A stretch of 64,000 nucleotides of DNA from Enterobacter huaxiensis (GCF_003594935.2 NZ_CP043342.1:1178001-1242000); one strand, 5' to 3'; counted from the stretch's first letter, positions 6,374 through 16,325 are shown. Numbers and translations are program-made. Notes: generated from the letters alone by a model not told the origin.

Positions 6374-6379
6374 AGTATA
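6374..6379 (-). promoter_or_regulatory. ssrA promoter -10 element
   Basis: TATACT on the minus strand lies 15 bp upstream of the tmRNA 5' end. The -35 region is weak. Confidence 0.55.
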
Positions 6380-6447
6380 CCAGATTTCACTTCCTGGTTA
6401 CCAGCCCGAAACGCTAACTTATTGAATAGTACAATAAGTGCGCAGAA

Positions 6448-6930
6448 TCAACGTCCTGCGTTTTTCATGATACGTGCTTTGTCGAGCTGCCACTCACGTT
6501 CTTTCAGATCAGTACGCTTGTCGTGCTGTTTCTTACCTTTTGCAACGCCGATTTTCACTTTGCACCAGGCATTTTTCCAGTACATAGAGAGCGCAACCAC
6601 GGTAAAGCCTTCACGGTTGATACGTCCGTAGAGGGATTCCAGTTCACGCTTGTTCAGCAGCAGTTTACGGGTGCGCGTTGGATCGCACACGTAGTGTGAA
6701 GAGGCGACGGTCAGCGGCGTAAAGTTCGCGCCGAACAGGAAGGCTTCGCCATCTTTCAGGATCACGTAGCTATCGCCAATGTTTGCCTTCCCGGCACGCA
6801 GCGATTTCACTTCCCAGCCCTGTAACGCAAGGCCAGCTTCGAATTCTTCTTCGATGAAATACTCGTGACGAGCACGCTTGTTTTGCGCAATGGTCGCCGA
6901 GCCTGGTTTATGTGCTTTTTTCTTCGTCAT
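6448..6930 (-). CDS. smpB: SsrA-binding protein SmpB
   Basis: This 160-residue cytoplasmic RNA-binding protein is collinear with E. coli SmpB. It binds the tRNA-like domain of tmRNA and places its C-terminal tail in the empty mRNA channel of stalled ribosomes. The sequence shows the beta-barrel core with the [17 protein letters not shown] and [10 protein letters not shown] blocks and the basic C-terminal tail ([17 protein letters not shown]) that becomes helical in the ribosome. It lies 89 bp upstream of ssrA on the same strand, the conserved arrangement. Confidence 0.97.
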   Translation of the reverse strand: MTKKKAHKPGSATIAQNKRARHEYFIEEEFEAGLALQGWEVKSLRAGKANIGDSYVILKDGEAFLFGANFTPLTVASSHYVCDPTRTRKLLLNKRELESLYGRINREGFTVVALSMYWKNAWCKVKIGVAKGKKQHDKRTDLKEREWQLDKARIMKNAGR

Positions 6931-7051
6931 AGTTGTCGTAAAGCCGTCGGTAATCTGATTTCAAAAAGTCACCTCATCGCGTCCTGTGAGGTCTAACGCG
7001 CTATATTAGCACGAGATGAGGCTTAGCGTTTTTTTAACAGGTGATAAATGT

Positions 7052-7057
7052 TATAAT
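7052..7057 (+). promoter_or_regulatory. ratA promoter -10 element
   Basis: TATAAT matches the -10 consensus and lies 30 bp upstream of the ratA start, in the divergent smpB-ratA spacer. No clear -35 hexamer was seen. Confidence 0.45.
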
Positions 7058-7086
7058 TTGTCGGTTGTGTGACCATGGAAAATGCT

Positions 7087-7524
7087 ATGCCTCAGATTAG
7101 CCGTACTGCGCTTGTCCCTTACAGCGCGGAACAAATGTATCAGTTAGTGAACGATGTTAACGCTTATCCGCAGTTTATTCCGGGATGTACCGGCAGCCGG
7201 GTGCTGGAATCTGGCCCGACTCAGATGACTGCGGCAGTCGATGTCTCCAAAGCGGGGATCAGCAAGACGTTCACCACCCGCAATACGCTGACCGATAATC
7301 AGAGTATTTTGATGCATCTGGTGGATGGCCCGTTTAAAAAGTTGATGGGCGGCTGGAAGTTTACGCCTCTGAGCGCGGATGCCTGCCGGATCGAATTCCA
7401 TCTGGATTTTGAGTTTACCAATAAGCTGATTGAGCTGGCATTCGGCCGCATCTTTAAAGAGCTGGCTTCCAATATGGTTCAGGCATTCACCACCCGCGCC
7501 AAAGAGGTTTACAGTGTCGCATAA
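7087..7524 (+). CDS. ratA: Ribosome-associated START-domain protein RatA
   Basis: This 145-residue START/polyketide-cyclase-like protein is related to mitochondrial Coq10. In E. coli RatA has been reported to bind 50S subunits and hinder 70S formation, though a ubiquinone-binding role is also discussed for the family. The sequence has the family opening ([20 protein letters not shown]) and the conserved FTTRN and GGWKFTPL blocks. The ATG at 7087 gives the E. coli-like N-terminus MPQISRTA; in-frame starts at 7075 (ATG) and 7069 (GTG) are possible. It is divergent from smpB, and its end overlaps ratB by 11 nt, so the two are coupled. Confidence 0.93.
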   Translation: MPQISRTALVPYSAEQMYQLVNDVNAYPQFIPGCTGSRVLESGPTQMTAAVDVSKAGISKTFTTRNTLTDNQSILMHLVDGPFKKLMGGWKFTPLSADACRIEFHLDFEFTNKLIELAFGRIFKELASNMVQAFTTRAKEVYSVA

Positions 7525-7801
7525 GATTGCCGTGGAAGTGGTGTACGCGCTACCGGAGAAGCAATACCTGCAGCGCGTAACCCTGGAAGAGGGGGCGACC
7601 GTTGAGGCAGCTATTCGTGCTTCCGGCATACTGGAACTGCGTAGCGACATTGACCTGGCGAAGAATAAAGTCGGGATTTATAGCCGTCCGGTAAAGCTTG
7701 CTGATGCGCTGAAGGATGGCGATCGGGTTGAGATTTATCGTCCGCTGATTGCTGATCCGAAAGAGCTGCGCCGTCAGCGAGCGGAAAAATCGGGTAAGTA
7801 A
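7514..7801 (+). CDS. ratB: RnfH/RatB family ubiquitin-like-fold protein
   Basis: This 95-residue protein starts with GTG ([17 protein letters not shown]), giving the E. coli RatB/RnfH length. The family has a beta-grasp fold (UPF0125) and no settled function. The conserved [10 protein letters not shown] and [19 protein letters not shown] blocks are present. The start lies inside the ratA reading frame (11-nt overlap), so translation is coupled. A longer in-frame start at 7430 would extend deep into ratA and is rejected. Confidence 0.92.
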   Translation: MSHKIAVEVVYALPEKQYLQRVTLEEGATVEAAIRASGILELRSDIDLAKNKVGIYSRPVKLADALKDGDRVEIYRPLIADPKELRRQRAEKSGK

Positions 7802-7810
7802 CGCTTTCTC

Positions 7811-7840
7811 CCCCGGTGGCGCTTCGCTTACCGGGGCTAC
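7811..7840. repeat. REP-like palindrome
   Basis: CCCCGGTGGCGCTTCGCTTACCGGGG has the form of an enterobacterial REP unit (GCCGGGTGGCG...CGCTTACCCGGC). It sits in the convergent ratB-bamE spacer, just before the shared terminator. Confidence 0.75.
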
Positions 7841-7864
7841 GATTCTGCGTAAGAATTCAGATAC

Positions 7865-7892
7865 AAAAAAGGTGCTCATTGAGCACCTTTTT
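7865..7892. terminator. Bidirectional terminator between ratB and bamE
   Basis: The arms AAAAAGGTGCTC/GAGCACCTTTTT with a 3-nt loop have A and T runs on either side and serve the two convergent transcripts. Confidence 0.9.
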
Positions 7893-7909
7893 GCGTTTCT
7901 GACGATGGA

Positions 7910-8248
7910 TTATTTGGTCAGGGCAGGCTTGTTGTCGATGTTGGTCAACACACCGGCGCTGCTGAAAGTCAGCGTCAGGGTCTGCTGGGTCACGTCTTCA
8001 TGGCCTGGCTGCTGACGGAATACATAGAACCAGGTATTTGTGCCGAATGGATCGGACATCATCGGGGTTCCCAGTGCATAAGCGACCTGCTGTTGTGTCA
8101 TCCCCACACGGATTTTGGACACATCGTTAGGGGTAAGGTAGTTCCCCTGGTTGATGTCAGGACGGTAAACCACTTTCTCCAGAGTGGAACAGCCTGCGGT
8201 CAACATCAGAAGAACCGCTGCGGCAGCGGTCAGCATTTTACAACGCAT
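7910..8248 (-). CDS. bamE: Outer membrane protein assembly factor BamE
   Basis: This 112-residue lipoprotein of the BAM complex helps BamA and BamD insert beta-barrel proteins into the outer membrane. The N-terminus has a signal peptide ending in LTAGC, with Cys20 as the lipidated residue. The SmpA/OmlA domain follows, with the typical [15 protein letters not shown] repeat-like block and TNTWFYVFR. It is a monocistronic gene between recN and the terminator shared with ratB. Confidence 0.97.
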   Translation of the reverse strand: MRCKMLTAAAAVLLMLTAGCSTLEKVVYRPDINQGNYLTPNDVSKIRVGMTQQQVAYALGTPMMSDPFGTNTWFYVFRQQPGHEDVTQQTLTLTFSSAGVLTNIDNKPALTK

Positions 8249-8386
8249 AGTGATTTGATTCCTTTTCGGGCCCGAGCAGAACGCGGCTCATATGTAATAT
8301 GCCGATGATAATAGACCTTGCCCCACTTTGAAACCGGTCTGGCGGCGTTTTTGTTGTTCTCTATGACCCTGAGATCCCGAAAAAGT

Positions 8387-10048
8387 TTATGCCGCCAGCA
8401 GTTCTTTCGCGTTTGCGAGGGTGTTACGGGTGACTTCGCTACCACCAAGCAGGCGTGCCAGCTCCTGCAAGCGGGAGCGTTTATCCAGCGGTTTCATGTG
8501 CGTTTCGGTCATTTCGCCATCCGTTTCTTTGCTAACGATAAAGTGATGATGACCACAGCCCGCAACCTGCGGCAGGTGGGTAACGCACATGACTTGCGTT
8601 GATTCACCCAGCTGACGTAACAGTTTACCCACCACGGCAGCCGTCGGACCGCTGATCCCTACGTCTACTTCATCGAAAATCAGCGCCGGAGTTTCCATCT
8701 TACGTGCGGTAATTACCTGAATCGCCAGGGCGATACGCGACAGCTCGCCGCCCGAGGCGACTTTAGAAATCGCCTGTAAAGGCTGTCCCGGGTTCGTGGT
8801 TACGCGGAATTCGATGCGATCTGCACCTTCCGCCGTCAGGTGATTCTCTTCGAAGCGGACATCGATAGTGAACACGCCGTGCGGCATGGCCAGCGCGTGC
8901 ATGCTTTCGGTGATGTGCTGGCTTAATTCCTGCGCATAGTGCAGGCGTATATCATGCAGCTGTTTCGCCGTGGCCAGTGCCTGCTGGTGGTGCAGGTTCA
9001 CCGCCAGAGATAGCGTTTCCTGTGAGTCAGCCTGATCGTCGAGCTGCTGTTGCTCATCAAGCAGAGACTGATAGAAGACGGGGAGCTCTTCCGGCGTAAT
9101 GTGGTGCTTACGCGCCAGCGAAATCTGACGGGAAATACGCTGCTCAAGTTCGAACAAACGGTTCGGGTCGAGATCCAGACGTTCACAGTAGTGGCGCAGC
9201 TCGTCACCGGCTTCAGAGATTTGAATCGCAGCCTCTTCAAGCATGTCCAGTACGCCAGAAAGTTTGCTGTCCATTCCTGCCAGTTCAGTCATCAGCTGGC
9301 GCACGTTATAAAGCTGGCTTTGAAGATTGACGTCTTCGCCATCGGCCAGCAGGTTCAGCGCGGTCTGGCTGGTTGAGAGCAGGTGGCCGCTGTTGGCCAG
9401 ACGTTTGTATTCTTCGTCGATCTGCTCAAACTCACCCGCCTGCGGGGCAAATTCGTTTAGCTCTTTTAATTGATATTCCAACAGCTCCGCGCGGGCAGTC
9501 CGCTCCTGGCTCTGCTGCTGATGCTGCGCGAGTTCACGGCAGCTCAGGTGCCACTGGCGATAGTGCTCCGCCATCAGCTGAGTAAGTGCGTGCTCACCTG
9601 CATAGCCATCAAGCAGGGCTTTCTGCTGCTCGGGCTTGATGAGCTGCTGGTGCGCGTGCTGACCGTGGATCTGGATAAGCAGCTGGCCGAGCTCGCGGAG
9701 CTGTGAAAGAGGGACCGCTGTACCGTTGATAAAGCCACGGGACCGTCCGTCGCTGCTGATCACGCGGCGAAGTAAACACTCACGCCCGTCTTCAAGCTGG
9801 TTCGCTTCCAGCCAGCGCAGCGCTGCTGGGGTGTCTTTCAGGGAGAAGCGGGCGCAGAGGTCTGCACGGGTTGCGCCCCGGCGCACCATGTCACCCTCTG
9901 CGCGGCCGCCAAGGCACAAGCCGAGGGCATCAATGGCAATGGATTTACCTGCGCCGGTTTCCCCGGTAATCGCCGTCATGCCGCTGTGGAAGTCGATTTC
10001 AAGCTCACGAACAATGGCAAAGTTGCTGATGGTCAGTTGTGCCAGCAT
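8387..10048 (-). CDS. recN: DNA repair protein RecN
   Basis: This is a 553-residue SMC-like ATPase that acts early in recombinational repair of double-strand breaks. Walker A is GETGAGKS (29-36). The ABC signature [11 protein letters not shown] and Walker [13 protein letters not shown] are near the C-terminus, separated by a long coiled coil. The start [10 protein letters not shown] at 10048 gives the E. coli length; the open frame extends upstream to 10159 but crosses the promoter. Two LexA boxes lie upstream, so it is strongly SOS-inducible as in E. coli. Confidence 0.98.
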   Translation of the reverse strand: MLAQLTISNFAIVRELEIDFHSGMTAITGETGAGKSIAIDALGLCLGGRAEGDMVRRGATRADLCARFSLKDTPAALRWLEANQLEDGRECLLRRVISSDGRSRGFINGTAVPLSQLRELGQLLIQIHGQHAHQQLIKPEQQKALLDGYAGEHALTQLMAEHYRQWHLSCRELAQHQQQSQERTARAELLEYQLKELNEFAPQAGEFEQIDEEYKRLANSGHLLSTSQTALNLLADGEDVNLQSQLYNVRQLMTELAGMDSKLSGVLDMLEEAAIQISEAGDELRHYCERLDLDPNRLFELEQRISRQISLARKHHITPEELPVFYQSLLDEQQQLDDQADSQETLSLAVNLHHQQALATAKQLHDIRLHYAQELSQHITESMHALAMPHGVFTIDVRFEENHLTAEGADRIEFRVTTNPGQPLQAISKVASGGELSRIALAIQVITARKMETPALIFDEVDVGISGPTAAVVGKLLRQLGESTQVMCVTHLPQVAGCGHHHFIVSKETDGEMTETHMKPLDKRSRLQELARLLGGSEVTRNTLANAKELLAA

Positions 10049-10076
10049 AATTGTTTTCCTGTATGAAAAACCATAA

Positions 10077-10114
10077 CTGTGTTTACATACAGTATAAACT
10101 GGTTTTTTATACAG
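10077..10114 (-). promoter_or_regulatory. Two LexA boxes of recN
   Basis: Box 1 CTGT-GTTTACAT-ACAG (10077-10092) is a perfect consensus. Box 2 CTGG-TTTTTTAT-ACAG (10099-10114, reading CTGTATAAAAAACCAG on the recN strand) has one changed base. The double arrangement lies 29-66 bp before the recN start, as in E. coli. Confidence 0.93.
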
Positions 10115-10133
10115 TAAAGTGCTGGATGCAAAA

Positions 10134-11012
10134 TCAGAACAATTTTTTTGACCAGCCAAGCTTGGAGCTTAATGTGTTGAAATAACTGTAATCTTTCGGG
10201 TGGATAAGATTCAGGTGGTAATCACAGCGGCGGATGAGCACGTCTTCCCCTTCCTGGATGGGCAGTGCGATTTGGCTGTCGCAGCTGATCTCAAGATCAT
10301 TACGGCGATGCGAGAAGCGCAGGCGTATCGTGCTGTCACCGTTAATCACCAGCGGTCGGGCGGAGAGCGTGTGCGGGAACATCGGCACCAGAGTGATGGC
10401 ATCAAGCGACGGCGTCAGGATTGGCCCCCCGGCGGAGAGCGAGTAGGCGGTAGAGCCCGTCGGCGTCGAGATGATCAGCCCGTCCGAGCGCTGCGAGAAG
10501 GCAAAGATTTCGTCGATATAAACTTCGAACTCAATCATGTGCGCCACTTTACCGGGGTGGAGAACCACTTCGTTAATAGCGGTGCTGATGCGCTTCGGGC
10601 AGTCCTGCTGGCAGACCTGCGCTTCAAGCAGAAAACGTTTTTCACTAATATAGTGGCCTTCCAGCACGTCGGCAAGCTGCTGTTGGGCGTTATCCGGGTC
10701 GAGGTCGGTCAGGAAACCGAGATTGCCGCGGTTGATGCCGATAACCTTAATGTCGTAGCGAGCCAGGGTCCTGGCCGCACCCAGCATATTGCCGTCGCCG
10801 CCGACCACCACGGCGAGATCCGCCTGTTGGCCGATTTCCGCCAGCGTGCCGGTTTTGACGCCCTTAAGCTGCAGCTCCTGGGCAATTTGTTGCTCAACCA
10901 TCACTTCATAGCCTTTGCCACACAGCCAGCGATACAACATTTCATGTGTCGTCAATGCGGTAGGGTGACGCGGATGCCCGACGATCCCAATACACCTGAA
11001 ATGATTATTCAT
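10134..11012 (-). CDS. nadK: NAD kinase
   Basis: This 292-residue cytoplasmic enzyme phosphorylates NAD to NADP, using ATP in E. coli. It shows the diagnostic GGDGN motif (71-75), the [21 protein letters not shown] block and the [12 protein letters not shown] segment. MNNHFRCIG at 11012 was chosen because it reproduces the E. coli start and follows a GGAGG-type site; the frame is open further upstream to 11087. It is divergent from grpE and upstream of recN on the same strand, with recN carrying its own SOS promoter. Confidence 0.97.
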   Translation of the reverse strand: MNNHFRCIGIVGHPRHPTALTTHEMLYRWLCGKGYEVMVEQQIAQELQLKGVKTGTLAEIGQQADLAVVVGGDGNMLGAARTLARYDIKVIGINRGNLGFLTDLDPDNAQQQLADVLEGHYISEKRFLLEAQVCQQDCPKRISTAINEVVLHPGKVAHMIEFEVYIDEIFAFSQRSDGLIISTPTGSTAYSLSAGGPILTPSLDAITLVPMFPHTLSARPLVINGDSTIRLRFSHRRNDLEISCDSQIALPIQEGEDVLIRRCDYHLNLIHPKDYSYFNTLSSKLGWSKKLF

Positions 11013-11061
11013 TTTCTGGAGGTCCTTGTGCCTGATGAATGATGACAATCTGTCTTGTTCC

Positions 11062-11087
11062 CTTGAATCCCGGAAACTGATCCCCAT
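11062..11087 (+). promoter_or_regulatory. Sigma-32 heat-shock promoter of grpE
   Basis: CTTGAA (11062-11067) and CCCCAT (11082-11087) are separated by 14 bp, matching the RpoH consensus. They lie 48 bp before the grpE start. Confidence 0.9.
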
Positions 11088-11134
11088 AATAAGCGAAGTT
11101 AGCGAGATGAATGCAGAAAAACGCGGAGAAATTC

Positions 11135-11728
11135 ATGAGTAGTAAAGAACAGAAAACGCCTGAGGGGCAAGCCCCTGAAGAAATTATCACGGAACAGCAC
11201 GATAACGTTGAGGCCGTAGAGTCAGACGCGTCTGCTGAGCAGGTGGACCCGCGTGATGAAAAAATTGCCAATCTGGAAGCTCAGCTGGTAGAAGCGCAAA
11301 ATCGTGAACGCGATGGCGTGCTGCGCATCAAAGCGGAAATGGAAAACCTGCGTCGCCGTACTGAACTGGACGTAGAAAAAGCGCATAAATTTGCGCTGGA
11401 GAAATTCGTCAACGAACTGCTGCCGGTGATCGATAGCCTGGATCGCGCGCTGGAAGTGGCGGATAAAGCGAATCCTGACAACGCGGCCATGATCGAAGGT
11501 ATTGAACTGACGCTGAAATCCATGCTTGATGTTGTAGGTAAGTTTGGCGTGGAAGTGATTGCCGATACCAACGTACCGCTGGATCCAAACGTTCACCAGG
11601 CGATTGCGATGGTGGAGTCAGAAGACGTTGAAGCCGGTAAAGTGCTGGGCGTGATGCAGAAAGGTTATACCCTGAACGGCCGTACTATTCGCGCCGCGAT
11701 GGTGACGGTGGCGAAAGCGAAAGCGTAA
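11135..11728 (+). CDS. grpE: Nucleotide exchange factor GrpE
   Basis: This 197-residue co-chaperone releases ADP from DnaK. The acidic flexible N-terminus is followed by a long coiled coil (about 40-135; [33 protein letters not shown] is recognisable in parts) and the C-terminal beta domain with [12 protein letters not shown] and [16 protein letters not shown]. The start MSSKEQ at 11135 matches E. coli; the frame opens 8 codons earlier. A sigma-32 promoter precedes it. Confidence 0.97.
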   Translation: MSSKEQKTPEGQAPEEIITEQHDNVEAVESDASAEQVDPRDEKIANLEAQLVEAQNRERDGVLRIKAEMENLRRRTELDVEKAHKFALEKFVNELLPVIDSLDRALEVADKANPDNAAMIEGIELTLKSMLDVVGKFGVEVIADTNVPLDPNVHQAIAMVESEDVEAGKVLGVMQKGYTLNGRTIRAAMVTVAKAKA

Positions 11729-11744
11729 TTTGCCTGCCCGTAGT

Positions 11745-11778
11745 GCCGGGTGGCGTCTTCGCCTTACCCGGCCTACAA
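11745..11778. repeat. REP element
   Basis: GCCGGGTGGCG...CGCCTTACCCGGCCTAC is a standard REP palindrome in the convergent grpE-yfjD spacer. It may also act as a transcript end. Confidence 0.85.
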
Positions 11779-11780
11779 CA

Positions 11781-13067
11781 TTACTCGGCGATACTTTCGC
11801 GTAGCGGTTTAACGGGCAGGACCTTCACCTGCTTAATCATGTTGTCCTGTACGTCCAGGATATCAATATCGTATTGCTCAATTCGAACCCGCGTACCTGC
11901 CGCCGGGATCTCTTCCAGCGCTTCCAGAATCATGCCGTTCATCGTCCGTGCTTCATCTTCCGGCAGATGCCAGTTAAAGGCTTTGTTCAGTTCACGGATG
12001 TTCGCGCTGCCGTCAATCAGCACAGAGCCATCGTTTTGCGGCGTCACTTCTTCTGCAAGGGAAGGGGACATTGAGGTCGTGAAGTCACCGACAATCTCTT
12101 CCAGAATATCTTCGACCGTTACCAGCCCCTGAATATCGCCGTACTCATCGACCACCAGGCCGACTTTCTTCTTATTGCGCTGAAACTTCACCAGCTGCGT
12201 GCTGAGGGGAGTGCCTTCCGGCACGTAATAAATCTCGTCAGCGGCGCGGAGCATGACCTCTTTGGTGAACTCGTTTTTCTCAGTCATCAGGCGATAGGCT
12301 TCACGCACGCGCAGCATGCTGATGGCGTCATCCAGCGAGTCGCGGTAAAGCACAATGCGTCCGTGCGGTGAGTGCGTCAGCTGACGAACAATGGCCTTCC
12401 AGTCGTCGTTGATATCAATCCCGACGATTTCGTTACGGGGCACCATGATGTCGTCAACGCTCACCTTTTCCAGATCCAGCACCGACAGGAGCATATCCTG
12501 GTTGCGACGGGAGATCTGCGAGCGGGATTCATTCACGATGGTGCGCAGCTCGTCTTTGCTGAGCGCGCTGCTGATGGTGACGTCCGCTTTGATACCGACC
12601 ATGCGCATCAGCAGGCGAGTGACCATATTCAGCAGCCAGACCAGCGGCATCATCAGAATTAACAGCGGCGCCAGCAGGAAGCTGCTCGGATAGGCAACCT
12701 TCTCCGGATAAAGCGCGGCGACGGTTTTTGGCAGGACCTCAGCAAACACCAGAACCACAAACGTCAGTACCCCGGTCGCAATGGCGACGCCGGCGTTGCC
12801 GTACAGGCGCATCCCGACGATGGTGCCCAGCGCAGAGGCGAGTATGTTCACGAGGTTGTTCCCGATAAGCACCAGGCTAATCAGGCGGTCTGGCTTGCGC
12901 AGCAGCTTTTCAACACGACGTGCGGCGCGGTTACCCTGCTTAGCGCGGTGACGTAACCGATAGCGGTTCAGCGTCATCATGCCGGTTTCCGAGCCGGAGA
13001 AATAGGCGGAGATGACCACCATGACGATCAGCGTAACGATCAGCGTGGTGGTAGAGATGTGTTCCAG
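11781..13067 (-). CDS. yfjD: CNNM/CorC-type transporter-associated protein YfjD, probable CTG start
   Basis: This is an inner-membrane protein of the HlyC/CorC (CNNM) family linked to divalent-cation efflux. It has an N-terminal DUF21 membrane domain with several helices, a tandem CBS pair (from VDDIMVPRNEIVGID to GLVTVEDILEEIVGD) and a C-terminal CorC_HlyC domain. The first in-frame ATG (13022) has no ribosome binding site and cuts the first membrane helix in half. A CTG at 13067 has AAAGGAG at the right distance, completes the helix (EHISTTTLIVTLIV) and gives 428 residues, the length of E. coli YfjD. I therefore extend it, with lower certainty for the start than for the gene. Confidence 0.88.
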   Translation of the reverse strand: MEHISTTTLIVTLIVMVVISAYFSGSETGMMTLNRYRLRHRAKQGNRAARRVEKLLRKPDRLISLVLIGNNLVNILASALGTIVGMRLYGNAGVAIATGVLTFVVLVFAEVLPKTVAALYPEKVAYPSSFLLAPLLILMMPLVWLLNMVTRLLMRMVGIKADVTISSALSKDELRTIVNESRSQISRRNQDMLLSVLDLEKVSVDDIMVPRNEIVGIDINDDWKAIVRQLTHSPHGRIVLYRDSLDDAISMLRVREAYRLMTEKNEFTKEVMLRAADEIYYVPEGTPLSTQLVKFQRNKKKVGLVVDEYGDIQGLVTVEDILEEIVGDFTTSMSPSLAEEVTPQNDGSVLIDGSANIRELNKAFNWHLPEDEARTMNGMILEALEEIPAAGTRVRIEQYDIDILDVQDNMIKQVKVLPVKPLRESIAE

Positions 13068-13085
13068 GGGGAACTCCTTTGTTAC

Positions 13086-13877
13086 TTAGCCAGCAAATTG
13101 CTGTATGAAGCGGCTGCCAAAATAGGCAAGAGTAAGAATGCCTGCGCCCGCTACGTTGAACCAGACCACGCGACGACCGCGCCAGCCTTCATGATAATGG
13201 CCCCATAACAGGACAATATAGACAAACCACGCGATGATGGAGAGGACCGCTTTATCGATATTCTCCACGCTGAACAGGTTCTTCATATAAAACAGTCCAG
13301 TGCAGAGCGTTAACGTCAGCAGAACCACACCCACCTGAGTGATGTGGAACATCTTACGCTCTATCACCATCAGCGGCGGCATCTCATGATTAAAGGCCAG
13401 CTTTTTGTTCTTCAACTGGTAGTCAATCCAGGCAAGCTGCATGGCGTAGAGCGCGGCAATGATCAGCGTCGCGTATGAGAACAGCGACAGGCCAATATGC
13501 ACTAACATTCCCGGCGTGGCTTCCAGATGCGTAATGAATTCATTAGGCATGAAGGTGGCTAAGGCGAGGTTGATCAGCGCAAAGGCGTATATGATCGGCA
13601 GCAGCAGCCAGCCTCGGTTCTTGGAGGCGACAATGGTCATTACCGTACAGATCATCAGGCTGACCAGCGAGCCCACGTTCAATACGCTCAGGTTTTGCAC
13701 GCTGCCGTCGCCAGGAATGATGCGCGATTCCAGCGCAAAAGCATGGCTTATCAGTGCGATCACCGCCGAAAGAATAGCCATGCGCCGCCAGCCGCTGTTT
13801 TTTTGCAGCAGGCCAGGAATGATCAGCGCGAGGCTGACAGAGTAGGCAACAAGGGCGATCAGTGCGAAAACAGGCAT
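13086..13877 (-). CDS. ypjD: Cytochrome c assembly-type inner membrane protein YpjD
   Basis: This 263-residue polytopic protein is related to CcmC/CcsA heme-handling proteins and has about eight transmembrane helices. It shows conserved His residues on the periplasmic side and the tryptophan-rich LLWGHYHEGWRGRRVVWFNV block. It lies 18 bp upstream of the yfjD start and is probably co-transcribed. A role with CorB-type cation efflux has been proposed from its neighbourhood and older genetics (CorE); I cannot confirm this from sequence. The start MPVFALIALVAYS at 13877 matches the E. coli length. Confidence 0.93.
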   Translation of the reverse strand: MPVFALIALVAYSVSLALIIPGLLQKNSGWRRMAILSAVIALISHAFALESRIIPGDGSVQNLSVLNVGSLVSLMICTVMTIVASKNRGWLLLPIIYAFALINLALATFMPNEFITHLEATPGMLVHIGLSLFSYATLIIAALYAMQLAWIDYQLKNKKLAFNHEMPPLMVIERKMFHITQVGVVLLTLTLCTGLFYMKNLFSVENIDKAVLSIIAWFVYIVLLWGHYHEGWRGRRVVWFNVAGAGILTLAYFGSRFIQQFAG

Positions 13878-14043
13878 ATAGGCGTCGACAGTTGTCTTAA
13901 TAAGAAAGAGAAGCAGTATAACGTTACGTGACGCGTGCTCCAACCGTTGCATAACAACAAAGGCGCCTTCATGTTATACTCCGGCAAAATTCTGTGTATG
14001 TGTCGCTCATGCGACCCAACGTTTCTACCCCAGGCGAGAGACA

Positions 14044-15405
14044 ATGTTTGATAATTTAACCGATCGTTTGTCGCGCACGCTGCGCAACATCAGCGGCCGC
14101 GGACGCCTTACCGAAGAAAATGTTAAAGAGACGCTGCGCGAAGTTCGCATGGCGCTGCTCGAAGCCGACGTGGCGCTGCCGGTCGTGCGTGATTTTATCA
14201 GCCGCGTTAAAGAGAAAGCGGTTGGTCATGAAGTTAACAAAAGCCTGACCCCGGGCCAGGAATTCGTCAAAATCGTTCGCCAGGAACTGGTTGCGGCGAT
14301 GGGCGAAGAAAACCAGGTATTGAACCTGGCCGCTCAGCCTCCGGCTGTTGTGCTGATGGCGGGCCTGCAGGGTGCGGGTAAAACGACCAGCGTCGGTAAG
14401 CTGGGTAAATTCCTGCGCGAGAAGCACAAGAAAAAAGTGCTGGTGGTATCTGCCGACGTGTATCGCCCGGCGGCGATTAAACAGCTGGAAACCCTGGCTG
14501 AGCAGGTGGGCGTAGATTTCTTCCCGTCCGACGTTGCTCAGAAACCTGTCGACATCGTTAATGCCGCGCTGAAAGAAGCGAAGCTGAAATTCTACGATGT
14601 GCTGCTGGTGGATACCGCCGGTCGTCTGCACGTTGACGAAGCGATGATGGACGAAATCAAGCAGGTGCATGCTTCTATCAACCCGGTAGAAACCCTGTTT
14701 GTTGTTGATGCCATGACCGGTCAGGATGCGGCCAATACCGCAAAAGCGTTTAACGAAGCGCTGCCGTTAACCGGTGTCGTATTGACTAAAGTGGACGGCG
14801 ATGCCCGCGGCGGTGCGGCGCTCTCCATTCGTCATATCACCGGTAAGCCGATCAAGTTCCTCGGCGTCGGTGAGAAAACCGAAGCGCTGGAGCCGTTCCA
14901 TCCGGATCGTATTGCCTCCCGTATCCTCGGCATGGGCGACGTGCTGTCGCTGATTGAAGATATCGAGAGCAAGGTTGACCGCGCCCAGGCGGAAAAGCTC
15001 GCCAGCAAGCTGAAAAAAGGTGACGGATTCGATCTGACCGACTTCCTGGAACAGCTGCGTCAGATGAAAAACATGGGCGGCATGGCAAGCCTGATGGGCA
15101 AACTGCCGGGCATGGGCCAAATTCCTGATAACGTGAAATCGCAGATGGATGACAAGGTGCTGGTGCGCATGGAGGCCATCATCAACTCGATGACGCTGAA
15201 AGAGCGTGCGAAGCCAGAGATCATCAAAGGTTCCCGCAAGCGCCGTATCGCGGCGGGTTGCGGCATGCAGGTACAGGACGTAAACCGCCTTCTGAAGCAG
15301 TTCGACGACATGCAGCGCATGATGAAGAAAATGAAGAAAGGCGGCATGGCGAAGATGATGCGCGGCATGAAGGGCATGATGCCACCCGGTTTTCCTGGGC
15401 GATAA
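14044..15405 (+). CDS. ffh: Signal recognition particle protein Ffh
   Basis: This 453-residue GTPase binds 4.5S RNA to form the SRP and targets inner-membrane proteins co-translationally through FtsY. It has an N domain, a G domain with GLQGAGKT (107-114), DTAGR and TKVDGD, and the Met-rich M domain ending MMRGMKGMMPPGFPGR. The gene is monocistronic with its own terminator and divergent from ypjD, as in E. coli. Confidence 0.98.
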   Translation: MFDNLTDRLSRTLRNISGRGRLTEENVKETLREVRMALLEADVALPVVRDFISRVKEKAVGHEVNKSLTPGQEFVKIVRQELVAAMGEENQVLNLAAQPPAVVLMAGLQGAGKTTSVGKLGKFLREKHKKKVLVVSADVYRPAAIKQLETLAEQVGVDFFPSDVAQKPVDIVNAALKEAKLKFYDVLLVDTAGRLHVDEAMMDEIKQVHASINPVETLFVVDAMTGQDAANTAKAFNEALPLTGVVLTKVDGDARGGAALSIRHITGKPIKFLGVGEKTEALEPFHPDRIASRILGMGDVLSLIEDIESKVDRAQAEKLASKLKKGDGFDLTDFLEQLRQMKNMGGMASLMGKLPGMGQIPDNVKSQMDDKVLVRMEAIINSMTLKERAKPEIIKGSRKRRIAAGCGMQVQDVNRLLKQFDDMQRMMKKMKKGGMAKMMRGMKGMMPPGFPGR

Positions 15406-15426
15406 TCGCTTTTGAGATTGCTTTTT

Positions 15427-15458
15427 GCCCGAAAATGAGTAAAATTTTCGGGCTTTTA
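15427..15458 (+). terminator. ffh terminator
   Basis: The arms GCCCGAAAAT/ATTTTCGGGC with a 7-nt loop are followed by a short T run. Confidence 0.88.
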
Positions 15459-15467
15459 ATATGACAC

Positions 15468-15495
15468 CCGGGCTCCGTTCCTCGATGGGGCCCGG
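15468..15495 (+). promoter_or_regulatory. Hairpin in the leader of the rpsP operon
   Basis: CCGGGC (15468-15473) pairs with GCCCGG (15490-15495) upstream of the rpsP ribosome binding site. It could be a leader structure or a secondary terminator; no T run follows directly. Confidence 0.4.
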
Positions 15496-15521
15496 TTGTT
15501 TTATTCACACAAGAGGATGTT

Positions 15522-15770
15522 ATGGTTACTATTCGTTTAGCTCGTCACGGCGCTAAAAAGCGTCCGTTCTACCAGGTTGTTGTAACTGACAGCCGTAATG
15601 CACGCAACGGCCGCTTCATCGAGCGCGTTGGTTTCTTCAACCCACTGGCCTCTGGCGCAGAAGAAGAAACTCGTCTGGATCTGGATCGTATCGCTCACTG
15701 GGTTGGCCAGGGCGCTACTGTTTCCGATCGCGTTGCTACGCTGATCAAAGCAGCAAACAAAGCAGCTTAA
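15522..15770 (+). CDS. rpsP: 30S ribosomal protein bS16
   Basis: This 82-residue small-subunit protein has the family opening [21 protein letters not shown] and the [17 protein letters not shown] block. It is the first gene of the conserved rpsP-rimM-trmD-rplS operon; AGAGG precedes the ATG. Codon use is that of a highly expressed gene. Confidence 0.98.
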   Translation: MVTIRLARHGAKKRPFYQVVVTDSRNARNGRFIERVGFFNPLASGAEEETRLDLDRIAHWVGQGATVSDRVATLIKAANKAA

Positions 15771-15788
15771 TCTGTCACGGTGGTCATG

Positions 15789-16325
15789 ATGAGCAATAAA
15801 GCACCTGTTGAACCGATCGTATTGGGAAAAATGGGTTCTTGCTACGGTATCCGTGGTTGGCTCAGAGTGTTTTCCTCCACTGAAGACGCTGAAAGCATTT
15901 TTAATTACCAGCCCTGGTTTATCCAGAAGGCCGGTAAGTGGGAAGAGGTCGAGCTGGAAAGCTGGCGTCACCACAATCAGGATATCGTCATCAAGCTGAA
16001 AGGCGTTGACGATCGTGATGCCGCGAATGCGCTGACTAATTGTGAAATTGTCGTGGATTCGTCGCAGTTGCCGCAGCTGGAAGCGGGTGACTACTACTGG
16101 AAAGACCTTATGGGTTGCCAGGTGGTCACTACCGACGGCTACAGCCTGGGAAAAGTCATTGATATGATGGAAACCGGGTCAAATGACGTTCTCGTCATTA
16201 AGGCAAACCTGAAAGATGCATTTGGCATCAAGGAGCGGTTGGTTCCGTTCCTCGATGGACAGGTTATCAAGAATGTCGATCTCACTACTCAAACGATTGA
16301 AGTAGATTGGGATCCTGGTTTTTAA
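15789..16325 (+). CDS. rimM: Ribosome maturation factor RimM
   Basis: This 178-residue protein binds ribosomal protein uS19 and assists 30S head assembly. It has an N-terminal RimM beta-barrel ([23 protein letters not shown]) and a C-terminal PRC-barrel ([20 protein letters not shown]). Two adjacent ATG codons (15786 and 15789) and an upstream GTG (15780) are in frame; 15789 has the best spacing to the weak GGTGG site. It lies 18 bp after rpsP. Confidence 0.95.
   Translation: MSNKAPVEPIVLGKMGSCYGIRGWLRVFSSTEDAESIFNYQPWFIQKAGKWEEVELESWRHHNQDIVIKLKGVDDRDAANALTNCEIVVDSSQLPQLEAGDYYWKDLMGCQVVTTDGYSLGKVIDMMETGSNDVLVIKANLKDAFGIKERLVPFLDGQVIKNVDLTTQTIEVDWDPGF

Noticed and set aside
10200..11042. 280-codon frame opposite nadK
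   Set aside because: It mirrors nadK codon use on the other strand, has no ribosome site and no recognisable domain.
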